From: an uncultured Clostridium sp.
GTDB lineage: Bacteria; Bacillota; Clostridia; Lachnospirales; Lachnospiraceae
Direction: 5' to 3'
Assembly (NCBI GenBank): GCA_946553025.1
Contig: CAMNRM010000016.1
Coordinates: 1 to 64,000 of the forward strand
DNA: 64,000 nucleotides
This document shows, piece by piece, positions 58,571 to 64,000 of this stretch (position 1 is its first letter; the number at the start of each line of letters is the position of its first letter). The position numbers were made by a program, and so were the translations under genes. The notes under the pieces were generated by a model, which saw nothing but the letters and a program-made list of their open reading frames with translations, was not told the DNA's origin and made no database searches.

Positions 58571-58640
58571 CTAAGTTATTTGTTGTAAGTAATAATGGTA
58601 TAGAGATAGAGCGATTATATACTTATGAGAGGTTTTGAAT

Positions 58641-60002
58641 GTGATGGTTTATAATAATTCAGATATGGTTAAAACAGGAGAATTTGTATCTCTTTATAAT
58701 AGATTAATTAATAGTTTAGAATCTCTTGCGTTGGTGGGGTTGGGATATGTAGGAATGCCGATTGCATTGGCATTTGCGGAGAAAGGAATTAATGTTATTG
58801 GTTTTGATAATAACATTGAAAAAATTACAATGTATCAAAATGGTATAGATCCGACAAGAGAAGTGGGAAATGATCTAATTGGCAAAACCACTGTCCAGTT
58901 TACTTCTGATGAGAAACGGTTAATGGAAGCAAAATTTATCATTGTTGCAGTGCCTACACCTGTAAATATTGATCATACGCCGAATTTATTTCCAGTTGAA
59001 AATGCAAGTATTATTATTGGTCGGAATTTAATGCCAGGTTCTGTTGTGGTTTATGAATCTACAGTGTATCCAGGTGTTACAGAAGATGTTTGTATTCCTA
59101 TACTGGAAAAAGAAAGTGGTCTAAAATGTGGTATTGATTTTAAAGTAGGATATAGTCCAGAACGCATTAATCCCGGAGATAAAATACATACGCTTTCAAA
59201 TATACGTAAAATTGTTTCGGGTATGGATGAAGAAAGTAGTTGGGTCATTCAAGCTGTTTATGACATTGTTATTAAAGCAGGGACATTTCCTGTAAGTTCT
59301 ATTAGAACAGCAGAAGCAATTAAAGTTGTGGAAAATTCACAGAGAGATATTAATATTGCATTTATGAATGAATTGGCGATGGTATTCGACCGTATGGGAA
59401 TAGATACTAATGAAGTTATTGATGGCATGAACACAAAATGGAACGCATTAGGCTTTAAACCAGGATTGGTTGGTGGTCATTGTATTGGAGTTGATCCATA
59501 TTATTTTACTTATGAAGCAGAAAAACTTGGTTACCATAGCCAAATTATTTTGAATGGTCGTATAGTCAATGATTCAATGGGGGTATATGTAGCTGATAAA
59601 GCAATACAGAAAATGATTAAGGCTGGGCAAACCCCAAGAGAGAGTAAGGTAGTCATTTTCGGCTTGACATTTAAAGAAAATTGCCCGGACTGCAGGAATA
59701 GTAAAGTAATTGATATTATAAAAAGACTGGAAGAGTATGGAATAGTTTCAGATGTTGTTGATCCATGGGCAGATCCAAAAGTGGCAAAAGATGAATATGG
59801 CATTGATTTAGTCAAATTAGAGGATGTACAGGATGCTGACTGTGTGATTGTGGCAGTGGCGCATAATGAATTTAGAGAACTTAGTATGGATATGCTTGGA
59901 AAACTATTTAAAGCAGAAAACAATAGGGTTTTAATTGATGTTAAAGGAATCTATAGTGTTGAAGAACTTAAAAAGAAGGGGTATTTTTGGTGGAGGCTTT
60001 AA
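58641..60002 (+). CDS. Nucleotide sugar dehydrogenase (UDP-sugar 6-dehydrogenase type)
   Basis: A 453-residue UDP-glucose/UDP-GlcNAc/ManNAc 6-dehydrogenase family protein, close in layout to WecC/TviB. The NAD loop is LALVGLGYVGMPIALAFAEK, followed by FIIVAVPTPVNIDHTPNL and VVYESTVYPGVTEDVCIPIL. The catalytic GGHCIGVDPYYF Cys, the second Rossmann domain and the GLTFKENCPDCRNSK block complete it. It oxidises the C6 alcohol to a carboxylate, giving an acidic sugar. GTG 58641 fits GAGAGG best; ATG 58644 is nearly as good. Confidence 0.92.
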   Translation: MMVYNNSDMVKTGEFVSLYNRLINSLESLALVGLGYVGMPIALAFAEKGINVIGFDNNIEKITMYQNGIDPTREVGNDLIGKTTVQFTSDEKRLMEAKFIIVAVPTPVNIDHTPNLFPVENASIIIGRNLMPGSVVVYESTVYPGVTEDVCIPILEKESGLKCGIDFKVGYSPERINPGDKIHTLSNIRKIVSGMDEESSWVIQAVYDIVIKAGTFPVSSIRTAEAIKVVENSQRDINIAFMNELAMVFDRMGIDTNEVIDGMNTKWNALGFKPGLVGGHCIGVDPYYFTYEAEKLGYHSQIILNGRIVNDSMGVYVADKAIQKMIKAGQTPRESKVVIFGLTFKENCPDCRNSKVIDIIKRLEEYGIVSDVVDPWADPKVAKDEYGIDLVKLEDVQDADCVIVAVAHNEFRELSMDMLGKLFKAENNRVLIDVKGIYSVEELKKKGYFWWRL

Positions 60003-60047
60003 TTTGAGAATCTATAATGCTCAAAGCATAAATTGAATGGAGAATAG

Positions 60048-61352
60048 ATGAAAAAAATATCTGTAATCATGCCAGTACATAATACGGGAATGTTGTTAAG
60101 CAAGGCTATCAGGACACTTGAGAAACAGAGCCTAAAAGATTTTGAACTTATTTGTGTTGATGATGCCTCCAGTGACATTCTTACATTACAGACGCTTGAG
60201 CTTTATGAGTGTAAATGTCCGTTTATGAAGGCTGTGTACTTAAAAAATAATGTGGGTGCGGCAGAGGCAAGGAATATAGGGTTGGATATGGCATCAGGGG
60301 AGTATGTTATATTTTTGGATTCGGATGACGAGTTCAGTGAAGTGCTTCTGGAAACCATGTATGACTGTGCTGTTCAAAACCGTTCGGATATGTGCTGCTG
60401 TGGGTATGAGGAGTTTTATGAGGATAAACAGGGGAGGCATAGTCTGGGAATACATTTTCCGAAAGAACAGGGAACGACAACACAGGGATGGTTTGCTTTG
60501 GAGGATTTAGATGAAACGGCATTGATCTTGTGGACATCAGCACCATGGAAATTATTAAGAAGGGAGTTTGTTCAGGAGAATGGAATCCGGTTTCAGACAT
60601 TGTCTTCAAGCAATGATGTCTATTTTTCCTGTATGGCTGCGATTTTTGCTCGGCGGATATGTTATACAAACTGTGACAGCCCATTGGTTTTTTATCGACA
60701 GAATGTAGATGGACAGATATCGGCCAATCGAAATCCAGGGAATTTGCTGAAAGCAGTGGAATGGCTCATGGAGGATTTAGTACATAGAGGAATAAATGTT
60801 AATTCCATAAAAATAAAGATAGCCGTATTTCTCTACGACCATGCGGCATATGAACTGAGAGCAAGTCGGAATGGGGAACAAAGCCGGAAGTTCTATGATG
60901 ATTTGAGGCGTTTTGCTGTAGAACACAAAGAGGAGATGCTTTTTTCCCATTCCCAGTTTAGATATTTTCAGGACAATCTTTTAAAGCAGGAGTTTGACAG
61001 TGGTTGGTTTTTACTAATTGGTGATTACAGAGCACAACTAGAAAGACGGGCAGAGGATCTGATAGAAGAGTTAAACAGGTATCAGAAGATTGTTTTATGG
61101 GGAATGGGGAAGCGGGGGGAAGCTTTTCAGTATTTTTGCAGGATGAAAATGATAGAGTTGGCGGGAATTGCGGATAGAAGCAACAGGAATGTGGGTGGTG
61201 TCACAGAATATGGATTTAAAATTGTTGATAAAAACTGTGCCCTGGTTATAGGGGATGTGATTGTAGCATCCAACAGAGAGATTTATTGTTCTTTGCTTGC
61301 CGCACATAAGGGAATACAGTGCATTGATTTGAGCTGTTATTGTCCCTATTGA
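60048..61352 (+). CDS. Family 2 glycosyltransferase with C-terminal Rossmann-like domain
   Basis: A 434-residue GT2 protein. SVIMPVHNTGMLLSKAIRTL and VGAAEARNIGLDMASGEYVI precede the metal site FLDSDDEFS. ETALILWTSAPWKLLRREFV is the acceptor-side region. The C-terminus has QKIVLWGMGKRGEAFQYFCR, IADRSNRNVGG and VIGDVIVASNREIYCSL, the same module as in the proteins ending at 58570 and 62604. GC content is higher than in the preceding genes, so the locus may be built from two sources. Confidence 0.85.
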   Translation: MKKISVIMPVHNTGMLLSKAIRTLEKQSLKDFELICVDDASSDILTLQTLELYECKCPFMKAVYLKNNVGAAEARNIGLDMASGEYVIFLDSDDEFSEVLLETMYDCAVQNRSDMCCCGYEEFYEDKQGRHSLGIHFPKEQGTTTQGWFALEDLDETALILWTSAPWKLLRREFVQENGIRFQTLSSSNDVYFSCMAAIFARRICYTNCDSPLVFYRQNVDGQISANRNPGNLLKAVEWLMEDLVHRGINVNSIKIKIAVFLYDHAAYELRASRNGEQSRKFYDDLRRFAVEHKEEMLFSHSQFRYFQDNLLKQEFDSGWFLLIGDYRAQLERRAEDLIEELNRYQKIVLWGMGKRGEAFQYFCRMKMIELAGIADRSNRNVGGVTEYGFKIVDKNCALVIGDVIVASNREIYCSLLAAHKGIQCIDLSCYCPY

Positions 61353-61386
61353 CCCCAATATTATTTTGGTAAAGGATGGATGTTTT

Positions 61387-62604
61387 ATGTCTGAAATTTC
61401 GGTTATCGTTCCAATTTATAATGTAAAGTCTTTCTTGCCCCAGTGTATTGAGAGTATCCTTTGCCAGACATATAAAGATCTTGAAATTATCCTAGTGGAT
61501 GATGGTTCTACAGATGAATGTTATGAGATTTGCGAGGAATACAGGCGAAGAGATTCCCGTATCATCGTAATTCATAAAGAAAATGGTGGTCTGGTCAGTG
61601 CTCGCAAGGCAGGTTTTCGTGCTGCTTCCGGTTTGTATATTGCCTATGTGGATGGGGATGACTGGATAGAGCCGGATATGTATGAATGTATGTACAGGAA
61701 GATGAAAGAAGAAGCTGTGGCTGTGGTTACGTGCGGACATTATGAAGATATCGGAAGAATGCAAAGGAAAGTGTTCCATGGGATAGAAGAGGGACGGTAT
61801 GGGCAGCAGGGACTGCAAAGGGTCGTATATCCCCGGATGATTGCAGGCAGCGGCTTTTTCGAGTGGGGGATGTTCCCCAGTCTTTGTGATAAGATATTTC
61901 GCCGGGAATGTTTGGAGAGGTTTTTACTTGCAGTGGATGAGCGCATTGAGATGGGTGAAGATGCTGCATGTGTTTATCCTTGCCTTTTGCATGTGGAGAG
62001 CATCTATGTGATGAGCGATTGCCTGTATCATTACAGGCAGACCTCTTCTTCTACGGTCAGAAAAATCAAGGCTCAGGAAGAGGAGAGAGCACGGTTTAGG
62101 ATTCTGTACCAGTCAGTGAATCAAAGTCTTGAGAAATATGTGGATATCTTTGATTTGCGGGAACAGTGGAAACGATATGTTCTGTTTTTGATGGTTCCCC
62201 GGGCAGATACCCTACTGGAAGGGATGGGGCAGATGGACTATCTGTTTCCCTTTCCGGGAGTAAATAAAGGAAGCAATATCATTCTTTATGGGATGGGAGC
62301 TTACGGCTGGCGTTTGTATCGGTATTTGAAAAAAACTGGTTTTTGTAATGTCGTGATGGCGGCAGACCGAAACTACAGGGAACTGAACCAGCAAGGGATA
62401 CCAGCCAGAAATCCGGATGAGATTGGGAGATATTCATATGATGCTATTGTTGTGGCAAATTCTTTTGCTTCCGTGCGCAGGGCGATCTATGATGAGTTGA
62501 TTCAGAAATATCCGGCAGAGAAAGTTCATGTCATGGATGAAACACTTATTATGAGCCATGAAATACAAAAAAGGTTTGGATTAATAGATTCTGAAGAACT
62601 ATAG
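61387..62604 (+). CDS. Family 2 glycosyltransferase with C-terminal Rossmann-like domain
   Basis: A 405-residue GT2 protein. It begins SEISVIVPIYNVKSFLPQCI, has LVDDGSTDECYEICEEY, and the metal site VDGDDWIEPDMYECM. The helical middle ends near residue 290. The C-terminal module SNIILYGMGAYGWRLYRYLK, VVMAADRNYRELN and DAIVVANSFASVRRAIYDEL matches the locus-specific Rossmann-like domain. ATG 61387 is preferred over 61366 because of AAGGATGG spacing and the family start. It lies 35 bases after the previous glycosyltransferase. Confidence 0.85.
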   Translation: MSEISVIVPIYNVKSFLPQCIESILCQTYKDLEIILVDDGSTDECYEICEEYRRRDSRIIVIHKENGGLVSARKAGFRAASGLYIAYVDGDDWIEPDMYECMYRKMKEEAVAVVTCGHYEDIGRMQRKVFHGIEEGRYGQQGLQRVVYPRMIAGSGFFEWGMFPSLCDKIFRRECLERFLLAVDERIEMGEDAACVYPCLLHVESIYVMSDCLYHYRQTSSSTVRKIKAQEEERARFRILYQSVNQSLEKYVDIFDLREQWKRYVLFLMVPRADTLLEGMGQMDYLFPFPGVNKGSNIILYGMGAYGWRLYRYLKKTGFCNVVMAADRNYRELNQQGIPARNPDEIGRYSYDAIVVANSFASVRRAIYDELIQKYPAEKVHVMDETLIMSHEIQKRFGLIDSEEL

Positions 62605-62641
62605 AGGAACAGTGCAGAAAATAAAGTGGGTGAGGGATAAG

Positions 62642-64000
62642 TTGACAAAGATAGAAGAGGTGTTAAAACAAAATAAAGGGAGTAAAGCAGCACTTTATGG
62701 CCTTGGGACAGAAACAGAGAGATTTTTAAATGAGCATAAGGAAAACATGTCAGTTGTTGGACTTCTGGACGGCTTCCGTGAAGAGGGAGAACTATATGGT
62801 TGTCCCATCATTTCGCTTAAATCAGCTATTGCAAACGGGGTTTCTCTTATTATTGTCATTGCTCGTCCGGGATCGTGTAAAGCAATTACTCGGAGGATTG
62901 GCCATGTTTGCAGGGAGCATCATGTGGCGCTGCTGGATGTTAGGGGCTGTGACCTCCTTGCTCCGAGGGCAGTTGCATATGATTTTTGTGATGTAAGAGG
63001 AGAGAGCAAGGCAAAGCTGATGAGAAAGATAGAGAGGGCAAAGATCGTCAGCTTTGATCTTTTTGATACACTTATCATGCGGAAGGTATGGGACTATACA
63101 GACTTGTTTGAGTTGCTGGAAAAAAAGCTGATTGGGCAGGGGATATATATTCCTGATTTTTCCAGACTGCGCCTGTCTGTGGAAAAAGAGTGCTCCAAAA
63201 ACTGTGCGCCGGATCTTGTGGAGATTTATGAAGAGGTATTAAGGAGGGCAGGCGGCAGCTTTTTTTTGGCTGAAGAGTTGGCTGAAATGGAGTGGAAACT
63301 TGATTTTTCTCTGATGCTTCCAAGAACCTCAGTCTGCGATGTCTTTCGGGAAACTGTGTCAGCCGGGAAAAGGGTGGTAATTACTACAGACAGCTATTAC
63401 CACCGGTATCAAATCAGGCAGATTTTATCTAGATTCCATTTGGAAAATGATGAAGCACTTCTTGTTTCCTGTGAGAAGAGAACATCTAAAACTCAGCAGT
63501 TATTTAACTATCTGAAGGATATGGGCGATGGCTATGGGAAAGATATTTTGCACATCGGTGATAGTATAACAGCAGATATTGAATTTGCTCAAAAGCAGGG
63601 AATAGAAACCTACAGGATTTACAGTGGGAGTGACCTTTTTGATCTGCTCGGAGGCATGGGCATGGAAACGGAAATCCAAAGCCTTTCTGACAGAGTAAAG
63701 ACAGGGCTTTTTGTATCGAGAATGTTCAATGATCCATTTATGTTTGAAGAGGATGACCGCAGGCTTACTGTTTTGGATGCAGCAGATATCGGGTATCTTT
63801 TTTGTGGGCCAATGATTACAGATTTTTTGCTCTGGTTATATGACAGGATAAAACAAGAGAAATATTTGCAAATTTTGTTTTGTGCCAGGGACGGATTTCT
63901 TGTAGGCAGGTTGTACCGCAGGATTGATAGGGAAACAAAGGCTTTTTATTTTCTTACCTCTCGGACAGCAGCAATTCGGGCAGGAGTTGAAAATAATGCG
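62642..64000 (+). CDS. Rossmann-like/HAD fusion protein, runs off the window
   Basis: An open frame of at least 453 codons from TTG 62642 (behind GTGAGGGA) to the window end. Residues 1-110 carry the locus module (AALYGLGTETERFLNEHKEN, GLLDGFREEGELYG, LIIVIARPGSCKAI). From about residue 130 a large HAD-type domain follows: VSFDLFDTLIMRKVWDYTDL (motif I, DxxDT), VVITTDSYYHRYQIRQILSR (motif II) and ILHIGDSITADIEFAQKQG (motif IV). A further domain starting LDAADIGYLFCGPMITDFLL and including FCARDGFLVGRL follows. Such HAD-like proteins accompany glycosyltransferases in surface-polysaccharide loci. The C-terminus is not seen. Confidence 0.7.
   Translation, partial: MTKIEEVLKQNKGSKAALYGLGTETERFLNEHKENMSVVGLLDGFREEGELYGCPIISLKSAIANGVSLIIVIARPGSCKAITRRIGHVCREHHVALLDVRGCDLLAPRAVAYDFCDVRGESKAKLMRKIERAKIVSFDLFDTLIMRKVWDYTDLFELLEKKLIGQGIYIPDFSRLRLSVEKECSKNCAPDLVEIYEEVLRRAGGSFFLAEELAEMEWKLDFSLMLPRTSVCDVFRETVSAGKRVVITTDSYYHRYQIRQILSRFHLENDEALLVSCEKRTSKTQQLFNYLKDMGDGYGKDILHIGDSITADIEFAQKQGIETYRIYSGSDLFDLLGGMGMETEIQSLSDRVKTGLFVSRMFNDPFMFEEDDRRLTVLDAADIGYLFCGPMITDFLLWLYDRIKQEKYLQILFCARDGFLVGRLYRRIDRETKAFYFLTSRTAAIRAGVENNA

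Overview
The window looks like a chromosomal segment of a spore-forming, anaerobic Firmicute, most likely a gut Lachnospiraceae (Clostridia). The evidence is strong AGGAGG-type ribosome binding sites, CotF-like spore coat genes, a c-di-AMP cyclase operon, ferredoxin-dependent indolepyruvate oxidoreductase, an anaerobic-type cobamide late pathway, and gene families typical of that group. No rRNA or CRISPR array is present. Two tRNA-Leu genes are.

Layout. 1-5 kb is a worn accessory zone: a GNAT acetyltransferase, gene fragments (SufBD-like, YjdF, phage-tail-like, polymorphic-toxin tail, Fic), a PIN-domain toxin/antitoxin pair, an orphan immunity-like gene, and YciI- and YdeI-like genes. 5.2-6.1 kb holds small spore/coat genes on the minus strand. 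6.3-8.0 kb is a compact three-gene unit (DUF4869-like, small P-loop protein, TOPRIM-like protein with a Cys cluster) that I cannot assign to a known system. 8.4-10.2 kb is an ECF sigma factor, its probable membrane anti-sigma factor and a small secreted protein. 10.5-16.6 kb is a sodium symporter with a structured leader, then iorAB and an acyl-CoA ligase (aryl-keto-acid metabolism). 16.7-20.2 kb is a MacAB-like efflux operon. 20.3-25.5 kb is a DeoR-regulated PTS polyol/ketose cluster. 25.7-32.9 kb carries membrane proteins, cdaA-cdaR, ptsH-ptsI and a polysaccharide polymerase. 32.9-44.1 kb is a cobamide nucleotide-loop cluster (cbiT, cobT, cobU, cbiB, cobS and a second short cobU-like gene) interrupted by an Hsp70/TPR chaperone pair and two tRNA-Leu genes. 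44.3-47.8 kb has two convergent AAA/PD-(D/E)XK proteins. 53.3 kb to the end is a surface glycan locus with low GC in its first half.

The most unusual region is 48.1-53.2 kb. A tyrosine recombinase gene is bounded by two 29-bp sites in inverted orientation. Each site has two 10-bp arms around a 9-bp spacer. A rightward promoter-like sequence lies just inside the right site and points at a TnpB/Cas12-like gene. In that protein all three RuvC catalytic acidic residues appear to be replaced while the zinc ribbon is intact. A GC-rich, hairpin-rich stretch without a convincing gene follows it, which is where TnpB-type guide RNAs are normally encoded. Next comes a two-gene operon for a membrane-anchored protein and a secreted surface protein. 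I infer a candidate switch in which recombinase-driven inversion turns a nuclease-dead, RNA-guided DNA-binding protein on and off, possibly to control surface antigens. The sequence signs are direct. The function is inference.

In the glycan locus, five proteins share a small GxGxxG Rossmann-like domain: three glycosyltransferases, one membrane protein and one HAD protein that runs off the window. This suggests a common but uncharacterised module.
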